Shown here: in pieces, positions 7,235 through 13,370 of the stretch
Numbering within the stretch: the stretch's first letter is position 1
Layout: the number at the start of each line of letters is the position of its first letter
Origin: an uncultured Clostridia bacterium
GTDB lineage: Bacteria > Bacillota > Clostridia > TANB77 > CAG-508
Assembly: GCA_944391155.1 (NCBI GenBank)
Contig: CALXSO010000086.1
Coordinates: forward strand, 1-13,370
Length of the DNA stretch: 13,370 nucleotides
Direction: 5' to 3'
Program-made: the position numbers and the translations under genes
The notes under the pieces: model-generated
Database searches by the model: none
Seen by the model: the letters and a program-made list of their open reading frames with translations, nothing else
Told to the model about the DNA's origin: nothing

Positions 7235-7954
7235 ATGGAATTTGAAGAATTTATGAAAGACTTAGTTAATAAAGCGAAAGAAATTGGAATATCTTTAAAT
7301 GAGGAGCAAGTAAAGAAATTCTATGACTATATGTTAGTATTGTTAGATTGGAATGAAAAGATTAATTTGACGGCAATAACAGATGTGAAAGAAATAATTC
7401 TAAAGCATTTTATAGATTCTATTACAATATGCAAATATATACCAGAGAATTCAAAATTACTAGATGTAGGTACTGGTGCAGGTTTCCCTGGAATTCCGGT
7501 AAAAATTATAAGAGATGATGTTACAATAGTATTACTAGATTCTTTAAATAAAAGAATTTTATTTTTAGAGGATGTTATTAAAAAGCTTAAATTAACTAAT
7601 ATTATTGCAGTGCATGGAAGAGCAGAAGAATTTGGAAAAAATAAAAAATTTAGACAGTGCTTTGATATTGTTACATCTAGAGCTGTTGCAAATATGGCAG
7701 TACTTTCAGAGTATTTATTGCCATTTGTTAAAATTGATGGAAAAGCTGTTATAATGAAAGGATCAGAATGTGAGGAAGAATTGAAAGATGCAGAAAAAGC
7801 AATAAGTGTTTTAGGTGGAAAATTAAAAGCAGTAGACAAATTTTTTCTTCCATCAAGTGATATAAAAAGATCAATTATTGTTTTAGATAAAATAAAAAAT
7901 ACTCCAAGTCAGTATCCTAGAAAAGCTGGTACTCCAGCAAAGAAACCAATATAG
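7235..7954 (+). CDS. rsmG: 16S rRNA (guanine-N7)-methyltransferase RsmG
   Basis: S-adenosylmethionine-dependent methyltransferase that modifies a single guanine (G527 in E. coli numbering) in the 530 loop of 16S rRNA. From ATG 7235 the protein has 239 residues, the usual family length. Signatures in order: LLDWNEKINLTAI (36-48), HFIDSI (58-63), the SAM-binding motif LLDVGTGAGFPGIPVKI (75-91), SRAVANMAVLSEY in the middle, and the typical C-terminus YPRKAGTPAKKPI. A TTG at 7223 would add four residues, but the purine-rich GGGAAG (7225-7230) is better placed for ATG 7235. It is the last gene of the mnmG-rsmG pair; a repeat-derived hairpin begins 8 nt after its stop. Confidence 0.95.
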   Translation: MEFEEFMKDLVNKAKEIGISLNEEQVKKFYDYMLVLLDWNEKINLTAITDVKEIILKHFIDSITICKYIPENSKLLDVGTGAGFPGIPVKIIRDDVTIVLLDSLNKRILFLEDVIKKLKLTNIIAVHGRAEEFGKNKKFRQCFDIVTSRAVANMAVLSEYLLPFVKIDGKAVIMKGSECEEELKDAEKAISVLGGKLKAVDKFFLPSSDIKRSIIVLDKIKNTPSQYPRKAGTPAKKPI

Positions 7955-7961
7955 AGATTTA

Positions 7962-8077
7962 GGGACATATCAAATGCCATCATTTCTTAACATGGAAGAC
8001 GAAGAAAATATTTTTCAACTAATATTGGGACATACCAAATGCTATCATTTCTTAAATTAATGACATTTGGTATGTCC
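7962..8077 (+). repeat. GGGACATA direct repeat with long inverted-repeat hairpin
   Basis: A 29-nt sequence beginning GGGACATATCAAATG at 7962-7990 recurs with two differences at 8027-8055, a 65-nt period. The second copy's GGACATACCAAATG (8028-8041) is perfectly complementary over 14 bp to CATTTGGTATGTCC (8064-8077), with a 22-nt loop. The first copy can pair with the same arm with one G-T wobble, so two alternative hairpins exist. It may act as the rsmG terminator, although only TTT follows, or it may be a REP-like or MITE-like mobile palindrome. The arms look like palindromes flanking IS200-type REP transposases, but no transposase is present. Confidence 0.6.
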
Positions 8078-8105
8078 TTTAAAAAGATTTGTGTGACCCT
8101 TACTT

Positions 8106-8255
8106 ATGTAGTTTTGCTATCTTTCTTATTGTATAGTAAAAATTAGCTTTTATCTTAGCTTTATATAGATTTTTCCGTATACAACAAGAAAGGTTACCTA
8201 TAAAAGGACCCGCGTAAGCTATGCTGATGTAGCTTTGCTACCTTTCTTATATTTG
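8106..8255 (+). repeat. Structured dispersed repeat, copy 1
   Basis: Bases 8138-8254 align without gaps to the reverse complement of 13173-13289: 117 nt with about 15 differences counted by eye. A 27-nt core (8170-8196) is identical. Within the element, CTTTCTTATTGTATA (8121-8135) is complementary at 14 of 15 positions to 8178-8192. AAGAAAGGT (8186-8194) is complementary to ACCTTTCTT (8240-8248). The two stems share one arm and so are mutually exclusive. A 24-nt direct repeat with two differences flanks the unit (8106-8129 and 8227-8250). No coding frame is seen. Candidates are a non-autonomous mobile repeat, a REP-like element, or a small structured RNA. Confidence 0.75.
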
Positions 8256-8415
8256 TTTAACGTTAAACTATTAAAAGAAGCTGATTTATGAAAATTAGAC
8301 TTGTTGCTTTTTAAATTTTATAAGCTTTTAATATTTAATATTGTTATAAGCAAATAAATTTCTTAATATTTTAAACAAAAAAACATATAATTTTATTATT
8401 TGGAGAGGAGTTGTA
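8256..8415. other. AT-rich spacer between repeats
   Basis: No gene, recognised RNA or strong hairpin is visible. The stretch is low-complexity A/T sequence lying between the dispersed repeat and the tandem array. Confidence 0.4.
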
Positions 8416-8866
8416 ATATTATTAATTTTAAATGAATTCATAATAGTATTATTGTTAAATATATTATTATTAATCTCAAATGAATTTATGATGTCATTAT
8501 TGTTAAATATATTATTATTAATTTCAAATGAATTTATGATATTATTATTGTTAAATGTATTTTATTATTAATCTCAAATAAATTTATAATCTTATTATTT
8601 TTAATGAACTTTTACTATTATTAAGCTAAAATGAGTTTATGATGTTATTAGTGTTAATGGATTTTTACTATTATTAATCTTAAACAAATTTATGATGCTA
8701 TTATTGTCAAATTAACTTTTACTAGTATTAAATTCAAATGAATTTATAGTTCTAGTATCGTCAAAATATTTTTTACTATTTTTTCCAAATATAATTCTGC
8801 TATCATTATTTCAAAATATGCTTTTGCTATCATTAATTTCAAATATTTTTATGAAAATACAGTTTC
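8416..8866 (+). repeat. Degenerate tandem array of about nine 48-54-bp units upstream of parA
   Basis: A unit of the form TTACTATTATTAATCTCAAA, then TGAATTTATGAT, then RTTATTATTGTTAAAT recurs in tandem. Anchoring on AAATGAATT and its variants, units start at 8430, 8478, 8526, 8576, 8629, 8682, 8736, 8787 and 8841, giving periods of 48, 48, 50, 53, 53, 54, 51 and 54. The left three units are nearly identical; those to the right are progressively diverged. No long reading frame crosses the array. The unit is not a CRISPR repeat, since no unique spacers alternate with it. It may be a decaying minisatellite, an iteron or centromere-like site for the adjacent ParAB, or origin-region DNA; function is unknown. 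Confidence 0.75.
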
Positions 8867-9141
8867 AAACATAGTTATAAATTTGTTTACATTAAAAATT
8901 AAATTGTTAATTTCAAAAGCTTTAGAATTAGCGAAATATGTAAAAATTTTCTTGTTAATATTTCTAAATTTTTTAATAAAAGTTTAAAATTTTCTTAGAA
9001 AAAGAATTAAAAAATAATTATAATATAATAATAACAATTCCTTTAAATTGCTTATATATCAATCGTTTGAGAGGATTGCTTTAGTGTAAGAGTGAACAAA
9101 GAGTAAGATTTGCAAAAATTTCAAAAAATAATAAAAACTCA
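8867..9141. other. AT-rich leader region before the parA promoter
   Basis: Mostly A/T sequence. A weak inverted repeat CAATC/GATTG occurs at 9060-9064 and 9074-9078. No gene, canonical parS (TGTTNCACGTGNAACA) or recognised RNA is visible. Confidence 0.4.
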
Positions 9142-9170
9142 TTGACTTTTTATATATAATTTTATATCAT
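9142..9170 (+). promoter_or_regulatory. Probable sigma-A promoter of parAB
   Basis: TTGACT (9142-9147) and TATCAT (9165-9170) are separated by 17 bp, the optimal spacing. Each hexamer differs from consensus by one base. Transcription would begin near 9177, giving a leader of roughly 55 nt before the GTG start of parA at 9233. Confidence 0.65.
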
Positions 9171-9232
9171 AATAATAGAAAGATAATTAAACTGATAAGT
9201 AAAATTTAACTAAAAAGAATGGGGGCTTTTTT

Positions 9233-10018
9233 GTGGGAAAAGTAATATCTGTAGCAAATCAAAAAGGTGGAGTCGGAAAGACAACAACAACGATAAATTT
9301 AAGTACAATATTGGCAAAAAAAGGCTATAAAGTAATGTTAATTGATGCTGATCCACAAGGCAATGCAACAAGCGGTGTAGGAGCAGAAAAAGATGTAGAA
9401 CTATCATTTTATGACATATTGACAAATGATACAGAAATTATCGACACTTTAGAAAAGACAGCAGTTAATAACTTAGTTGTTTGTCCTTCAAATATCAATT
9501 TAGCAGGAGCAGAAGTTGAGCTAGTATCAATGATGTCTAGAGAGCAAAGACTAAAAGAAAAATTAGACATAATAAAAGAAAGATTTGATTATGTTTTAAT
9601 AGATTGTCCGCCATCTTTAGGGTTAATTACATTAAATGCTTTTACTGCATCTGACAGTGTATTAATTCCTGTGCAATGTGAGTACTATGCATTAGAAGGA
9701 TTAGGGCAATTATTAAACACTATCAATCTAGTAAAAAAACATTTAAATAAGCATATAAAGATTGAAGGAGCATTACTTACAATGTATGACATAAGAACTA
9801 ATCTATCAAATCAAGTTGTCAAAGAAGTAAAAAAATATTTTGATAATAAAGTCTATAAGACAGTAATTCCAAGAAATGTAAGGCTAAGTGAAGCTCCAAG
9901 TTATGGATTACCGATTACTGAATATGATCCTAGGTCAAAAGGTGCTAAAAGTTACGAAAAATTTGCTAAGGAATTTATAAAAATCAACAATGAAGAAAAG
10001 AAAATGAAAAATATGTAA
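9233..10018 (+). CDS. parA: Chromosome partitioning ATPase ParA (Soj)
   Basis: A 261-residue Walker-type ATPase that works with ParB to segregate newly replicated origins. In Bacillus the homologue Soj also regulates DnaA. Motifs: deviant Walker A KGGVGKTTTT (11-20) with both lysines, the switch-I/A' region LIDADPQGNATSG (36-48), and Walker B VLIDCPPSLGLITLNA (121-136). Conserved downstream blocks include VQCEYYALEGLGQLL and YDPRSKGAKSYEKFAKEF near the C-terminus. The protein begins directly with VISVANQKGG, so it lacks the N-terminal HTH of plasmid-type ParA and belongs to the short chromosomal class. The start is GTG 9233 with GGGGG (9221-9225) upstream. parB follows 62 nt later, and a consensus-like promoter precedes it. 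Confidence 0.96.
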   Translation: MGKVISVANQKGGVGKTTTTINLSTILAKKGYKVMLIDADPQGNATSGVGAEKDVELSFYDILTNDTEIIDTLEKTAVNNLVVCPSNINLAGAEVELVSMMSREQRLKEKLDIIKERFDYVLIDCPPSLGLITLNAFTASDSVLIPVQCEYYALEGLGQLLNTINLVKKHLNKHIKIEGALLTMYDIRTNLSNQVVKEVKKYFDNKVYKTVIPRNVRLSEAPSYGLPITEYDPRSKGAKSYEKFAKEFIKINNEEKKMKNM

Positions 10019-10080
10019 AATAAAGGATTGGGTTATAGATTCCCTTTAAATCTAAATAATTTTGAAAGAAAGTGATGATT

Positions 10081-10923
10081 ATGCCAAAAAAGACTGGATT
10101 AGGAAAAGGATTAGATGCTTTATTTGGTCCTGTTCCAGAAGAAGAACAAGTTCAAGAAAATGAAACAATAAAAAATCTAAAACTAACAGAAATAGAACCA
10201 AACAGAGATCAACCAAGAAAAAAGTTTGATCAAGAATCTTTAGAAGAATTAGCAGAATCTATTAAAGAATTCGGATTAATACAACCAATAGTTGTGTGCA
10301 AAAAAGACGGATATTATAGTATTGTTGCAGGAGAGAGAAGATGGAGAGCATGCAAAATTGCAGGAATAGAACAAATACCTGTATTAATTCGTGATGATAA
10401 TGAAAAGGTGAATCAAGAGATAGCACTAATTGAAAATATACAAAGAGAAGATTTAAACCCTATTGAAAAAGCATCAGGAATCAAAAATTTAATGACAAGA
10501 TATGGATTAAGACAAGAAGATATAGCAAAAAGGTTAGGTAAAAGTAGAAGTGCTATTGCTAACACTGTTCGTTTACTAAATTTGGAGCCAAGAGTTTTAG
10601 AATTAGCAAAAGAAGGAAAATTGACAGAAGGACATTGTAGAGCTTTATTAGGAATTACAGATCCAGAAAAACAATATAAAACAGCAGTCAGAATGATAGA
10701 AAGAGGAGCAACTGTAAGAGAAGCAGAAAACAGTGCAAGTAAGAAGAAAGAATCAGCAGAAGAAGCAGAAAGAAATCAAATATTATATAGAGATATAGAA
10801 AATAGATTTCAAAGCTTTTTTGGAACAAAGGTAAGATTAGATGCAGGAAAAAGAAGGGGAAAAATTATTATTGAATACGCTAATAATGATGATTTAGAAA
10901 GAATATTGGAATTAATGAAATAA
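10081..10923 (+). CDS. parB: Chromosome partitioning protein ParB (Spo0J)
   Basis: ParB binds parS sites near the origin, spreads as a CTP-dependent clamp and stimulates ParA. From ATG 10081 it has 280 residues, typical for the family. It has the ParA-stimulating N-terminus KKTGLGKGLDALFG (3-16). The CTP-binding ParB/Srx domain starts at about 33, with GERRWRACKIAG (84-95) and ENIQREDLNPIEKA (118-131). A helix-turn-helix parS-binding domain covers about 138-190, with YGLRQEDIAKRLGKSRSAIAN and EGHCRALLG. The C-terminal dimerisation segment is at about 240-280. GTG 10072 and ATG 10075 are in-frame alternatives. ATG 10081 gives the family-like N-terminus and sits about 9 nt after GAAAG, with partial GTGAT complementarity. 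No canonical parS is seen in the window. Confidence 0.95.
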   Translation: MPKKTGLGKGLDALFGPVPEEEQVQENETIKNLKLTEIEPNRDQPRKKFDQESLEELAESIKEFGLIQPIVVCKKDGYYSIVAGERRWRACKIAGIEQIPVLIRDDNEKVNQEIALIENIQREDLNPIEKASGIKNLMTRYGLRQEDIAKRLGKSRSAIANTVRLLNLEPRVLELAKEGKLTEGHCRALLGITDPEKQYKTAVRMIERGATVREAENSASKKKESAEEAERNQILYRDIENRFQSFFGTKVRLDAGKRRGKIIIEYANNDDLERILELMK

Positions 10924-10956
10924 AAAATCTAATAAATTAAATGGGAGAGTGATAGT

Positions 10957-11469
10957 ATGGAGCAATTTTTAGAATTATTAGAGTCAAATTATGTTACACT
11001 AGGAATTATAGTAGCTATTTTAATAATGTTTTTTTTGTTAATCATTATAAATACAAAATATACTAAATTACAAAAAAATTATAAAAACTTTATAGAAAAA
11101 CTTGGTTCAGGAAAAAATATACAAGAAGATTTAGAAACATTTATGTATAAAGTAGATAAAGTAGAAAAACAAAATATAGAAATTAATGAATATTGCAAAT
11201 CTTTAGATACACAGCTAGAAGGTTGTATACAAAAAATAGGAATAATTAGATATAATGCATTTAAAGACACAGGTAGTGACTTGAGTTTTGCATTAGCCAT
11301 GCTTGATGATAAAAATAATGGTGTTGTTATGAATGGTATATATTCTAGAGAAATGTCTAATATTTATGCAAAACCCGTTGAAAATGGAAAATCTAATTAT
11401 ACATTGTCTGAAGAAGAAAAAATGGCTATTGATAAAGCAATAAATAGTAAAGGTGTGTACAAGATTTAA
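10957..11469 (+). CDS. DUF4446 family membrane-anchored protein
   Basis: A 170-residue protein of unknown function recognised as DUF4446, a family common directly after parB in Clostridia. One transmembrane helix lies at about 13-32 (VTLGIIVAILIMFFLLIII), followed by a probably coiled-coil cytoplasmic region (about 34-92). A conserved C-terminal domain comes last, with the family signature GIIRYNAFKDTGSDLSFALA (95-114), DDKNNGVVMNGIYSRE (117-132) and the terminal LSEEEKMAI. ATG 10957 has GGGAGAGTGAT (10943-10953) upstream, a strong extended Shine-Dalgarno sequence. It lies 33 nt after parB, so co-transcription is likely, and it overlaps the next gene by one base (TAATG). A role in chromosome or envelope organisation is only guilt by association. 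Confidence 0.88.
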   Translation: MEQFLELLESNYVTLGIIVAILIMFFLLIIINTKYTKLQKNYKNFIEKLGSGKNIQEDLETFMYKVDKVEKQNIEINEYCKSLDTQLEGCIQKIGIIRYNAFKDTGSDLSFALAMLDDKNNGVVMNGIYSREMSNIYAKPVENGKSNYTLSEEEKMAIDKAINSKGVYKI

Positions 11470-12959
11470 TGAATAAGATTTTAAATAAAATAAAAGAGAA
11501 GGATCAATATTTCATTTTATTATATAGTTTCTTATGTGTGCTTGGAATTTCATTTAATGTATATATTGCAAATTCTGATGAATTATGGAATTTTTTTAAT
11601 ATTTATAAAATGAGTAATGGATATTTAATTTACGAAGAATTAAATGTTATAATAACACCAATATTTTTTTATATAGGTTCATTTTTATTAAATTTTTTGG
11701 GGCAAAATATATTTGTTTTCAGGATATATAATTGTATAATTTTAATTTTTTTATTTTTCTTTTTGTACAAAATTATGAGAGAAATAGGACTTTCAAGATT
11801 TATTTCCTTTTTAGTTATCAACTTTTTTATGGTTACAGGAAACTTTTTAGTTATTAGAGGTGGAGCAAATTATAATACTTTAGCATTAACAATTTCCTTT
11901 ATTGGTATTTGTATATTATTGCAAGACAAATTTCATAAAAAAATGTTTTTAATACAAGGAATAATAGGAGCTCTAGTTTTTCTTACAAAGCAAAATATAG
12001 GGATTTTTTATTCAATTGGTTATTGTATATACATATTATGTAGTAAAGATAAAAAAATTAAAGAAATATTAAAATATATTTTAGTATTTATGTGTATAAA
12101 TATTTGCTTTTGTTTAATACTATATTTTCAAGGAAATTTATTTGATTTTATAAATTATTGTTTTCTAGGTTTGAATGAATTTGCAAATAACAATGTTACT
12201 GTCGATTTTATATATTTTTCTTGTTTAGTAACAGTTCTTTTATTAACAATATTTTTTATAATTTTAAATAAAAAAATAGATAATAAATTTGACAATGAAA
12301 AAAAGAGAAATTTAAAAATTCTTATTTGTTTTTCTATACCATTTTTATTAATAGCATATCCTATTGCAAATAGATTGCATTGTATAATTTCTGGATATTT
12401 ACTATTTATTTTATTTATATATGTTATATTTCAAATAGTTCTAGGAGGCATAAATAAAATAAAGATTAAAAATAAGCAAATTATAGAAAGTATATTATTA
12501 GTTATAGTGGGTACAGTATTAATTAGTTTGTCTTTTGCAAATTTAATAAATTGGTTTAGATTTGTTTTTAGTGAAGAAAAATATTATAATTATGAAGATC
12601 CATTTTTTGGAGGAATTATTTCTGAAGAAATGTATAATAATATTCAGAATGTGTCAAAATATATAGAAGAAACAGAAAATGAAGTTATTATAATGTCTCC
12701 TAAAGCAGCATTTTATATGATAAATTTTAATATTAATCATAAAGATTTTGATTTACCTTTGAAAGGAAATTTTGGGAAAGAAGGAGAAAAAGGTTTAATA
12801 AAACAAATAAAGAAATTAGAAAATGTAAATGTATTAATTGAAAAAGATGAGGAAAAATTAAATTGGCAAGAATCTTTAATTCTTAGAAATTATATTATGG
12901 AAAATATGAATTGTGTTGGTGAAATAGAAGAATTTTTAATATACGAAAAAAAATCATAA
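11469..12959 (+). CDS. Multi-span membrane protein, probable GT-C fold (GT39-like) glycosyltransferase
   Basis: A 496-residue integral membrane protein. About ten or more hydrophobic segments lie between residues 12 and 365, followed by a soluble C-terminal part (about 366-496) rich in charged residues. The first long non-membrane loop contains NSDELWNFFNIYKMSNGYLIYEE, with an Asp-Glu pair (D37-E38) after the first span. This is the position and style of the catalytic/metal-binding motif in GT-C transferases such as the PMT/GT39 and ArnT families, which use lipid-linked sugar donors outside the membrane. A later loop has FLTKQNIG (171-178). The assignment rests on topology and this motif; no acceptor or donor can be named. 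The ATG overlaps the DUF4446 stop (TAATG), implying translational coupling. No terminator separates it from the tRNA promoter downstream. Confidence 0.6.
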   Translation: MNKILNKIKEKDQYFILLYSFLCVLGISFNVYIANSDELWNFFNIYKMSNGYLIYEELNVIITPIFFYIGSFLLNFLGQNIFVFRIYNCIILIFLFFFLYKIMREIGLSRFISFLVINFFMVTGNFLVIRGGANYNTLALTISFIGICILLQDKFHKKMFLIQGIIGALVFLTKQNIGIFYSIGYCIYILCSKDKKIKEILKYILVFMCINICFCLILYFQGNLFDFINYCFLGLNEFANNNVTVDFIYFSCLVTVLLLTIFFIILNKKIDNKFDNEKKRNLKILICFSIPFLLIAYPIANRLHCIISGYLLFILFIYVIFQIVLGGINKIKIKNKQIIESILLVIVGTVLISLSFANLINWFRFVFSEEKYYNYEDPFFGGIISEEMYNNIQNVSKYIEETENEVIIMSPKAAFYMINFNINHKDFDLPLKGNFGKEGEKGLIKQIKKLENVNVLIEKDEEKLNWQESLILRNYIMENMNCVGEIEEFLIYEKKS

Positions 12960-12965
12960 ATTCTA

Positions 12966-12994
12966 TTGACAAATTAAAGTAAAAATGCTAATAT
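12966..12994 (+). promoter_or_regulatory. Strong sigma-A promoter of the tRNA-Ser gene
   Basis: TTGACA (12966-12971) is followed after a 17-bp spacer by TAATAT (12989-12994), with an extended -10 TGC just before it. Transcription would start near 13001, about 28 nt before the tRNA. The leader contains a 6-bp hairpin, GTCGTT (13002-13007) with AACGAC (13019-13024). Confidence 0.8.
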
Positions 12995-13028
12995 AAATAT
13001 TGTCGTTGGGCTTAATCTAACGACTAAT

Positions 13029-13108
13029 GGAGAGGTGGTCGAGTTGGTTTATGGCACCAGTCTTGAAAATTGGCGTGCGTTAATAGCGTACCGTGGGTTC
13101 GAATCCCA
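13029..13108 (+). tRNA. tRNA-Ser(UGA), 3' end missing
   Basis: The 5' part folds as a type II serine tRNA. Acceptor strand GGAGAGG (13029-13035) is followed by D-stem GTC (13038-13040) with GGC (13053-13055). The anticodon stem CCAGT/ATTGG (13057-13061, 13069-13073) encloses loop CTTGAAA with anticodon TGA at 13064-13066. A long variable arm (about 13075-13091) follows, then T-arm GTGGG-TTCGAAT-CCCA. After A13108 the expected last T-stem base C, the acceptor strand CCTCTCC and the discriminator are absent, and 17 further A residues stand in their place. As written, it cannot form an acceptor stem. It is either a damaged gene or an assembly or homopolymer error; the preceding strong promoter and following terminator suggest the locus is, or was, functional. 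Confidence 0.85.
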
Positions 13109-13125
13109 AAAAAAAAAAAAAAAAA
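13108..13125. repeat. 18-base poly(A) run replacing the tRNA 3' end
   Basis: Eighteen consecutive A residues begin at the fourth base of the 3' T-stem strand (the A of CCCA), exactly where the tRNA-Ser sequence stops matching expectation. Confidence 0.9.
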
Positions 13126-13126
13126 T

Positions 13127-13160
13127 AAAGTTAGATATATAGTAAAATATCTAACTTTTA
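13127..13160 (+). terminator. Rho-independent terminator after tRNA-Ser
   Basis: AAAGTTAGATAT (13127-13138) pairs perfectly over 12 bp with ATATCTAACTTT (13147-13158) around an 8-base loop. The downstream end is T-rich (TTTTATT). This is a good intrinsic terminator for the tRNA transcript. Confidence 0.75.
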
Positions 13161-13172
13161 TTAATAAAATTA

Positions 13173-13370
13173 AAATATAAGAAAGGTAGCAAAGCTTTAT
13201 CAGTATGGCTTACGCAGGTCTTTTTATAAATAACCTTTCTTGTTGTATACGGAAAAATCCATATAGGGTAAAGATAAAAGTTGATTTTTCTTTTGAAAAT
13301 AAAATCTTAGAGATTTATTTTCACTTTAAGTCTGTGTAACTTAAAGTTTCATATTGTTTCCTATACAATA
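13173..13370 (-). repeat. Structured dispersed repeat, copy 2 (inverted, runs off the window)
   Basis: The reverse complement of 13173-13289 matches 8138-8254 over 117 ungapped nt (about 87% by eye). Upstream in element orientation, this copy carries about 70-80 extra nt (13290-13360) that copy 1 lacks. They include a perfect 9-bp hairpin ACTTTAAGT/ACTTAAAGT (13323-13331, 13339-13347) with a 7-nt loop. The outermost 20 nt (13351-13370) match 2960-2979 with one difference. Copy 1 therefore looks like an internally deleted form. The element probably continues beyond the window edge. Confidence 0.75.

Noticed and set aside
7327..7839. Antisense reading frame opposite rsmG (and similar ones opposite rnpA, mnmE, mnmG, parA and the DUF4446 gene)
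   Set aside because: Compositions mirror the true genes on the + strand, with no ribosome binding sites and no recognisable domains.
8416..8866. Possible CRISPR array
   Set aside because: The units are contiguous and wholly degenerate with no unique spacers, the period drifts, and no cas genes are present.
10072..10080. Upstream GTG and ATG starts for parB
   Set aside because: They add only MMI before the family-like N-terminus MPKKTGLGKG and are not better placed relative to the weak Shine-Dalgarno sequence.
13108..13125. Retroposon-style poly(A) tail on a tRNA
   Set aside because: Bacteria lack such retroposons. A promoter sits correctly upstream and a terminator hairpin downstream, so a damaged locus or an assembly error is simpler.

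Overview
The window is a strongly AT-rich stretch of a bacterial chromosome, most likely from a low-GC Bacillota of the class Clostridia. It carries, all on the + strand and in the usual order, the conserved gene block rpmH-rnpA-yidD-yidC-jag-mnmE-mnmG-rsmG-parA-parB. In many Firmicutes this block flanks the replication origin. A DUF4446 gene follows, as is common in Clostridia. Nearly all stop codons are TAA, TGG serves as Trp, and the standard code fits every gene.

Layout. 1-402: the tail of an unidentified gene, a terminator, and a near-perfect sigma-A promoter for the ribosomal/RNase P/membrane-insertase operon. 403-2886: rpmH (L34), rnpA (RNase P protein), yidD, yidC (SpoIIIJ-type insertase) and jag (KH-R3H RNA-binding protein), with a long hairpin between rpmH and rnpA. 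2887-4391: a hairpin region and mnmE, which carries an apparent single-base insertion about 34 nt after its ATG. 4392-5308: a 917-nt, very AT-rich gene-free gap with three evenly spaced TTATTCACA DnaA-box-like sites and a fourth in reverse orientation; this is an origin candidate. 5309-7954: mnmG and rsmG. 7955-9232: a second, 1.28-kb gene-free region holding a GGGACATA repeat/hairpin, a structured dispersed repeat, a degenerate array of about nine roughly 50-bp tandem units, and the parA promoter. 9233-12959: parA, parB, a DUF4446 gene, and an overlapping multi-span membrane protein that looks like a GT-C glycosyltransferase. 12960-13370: a strong promoter, a tRNA-Ser(UGA) gene whose 3' acceptor strand is replaced by an 18-A run, a terminator hairpin, and an inverted second copy of the dispersed repeat.

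How the genes work together. RnpA matures tRNA 5' ends. YidC inserts membrane proteins, and YidD assists it. Jag is an RNA-binding partner commonly encoded beside YidC. MnmE and MnmG together modify the wobble uridine of a set of tRNAs, and RsmG methylates 16S rRNA. ParA and ParB segregate replicated origins. The core genes are ordinary; the interest lies in the two non-coding gaps, the inverted dispersed repeat pair around the par region, and two apparently broken genes (mnmE and tRNA-Ser). Either break could be biological or a sequence error.
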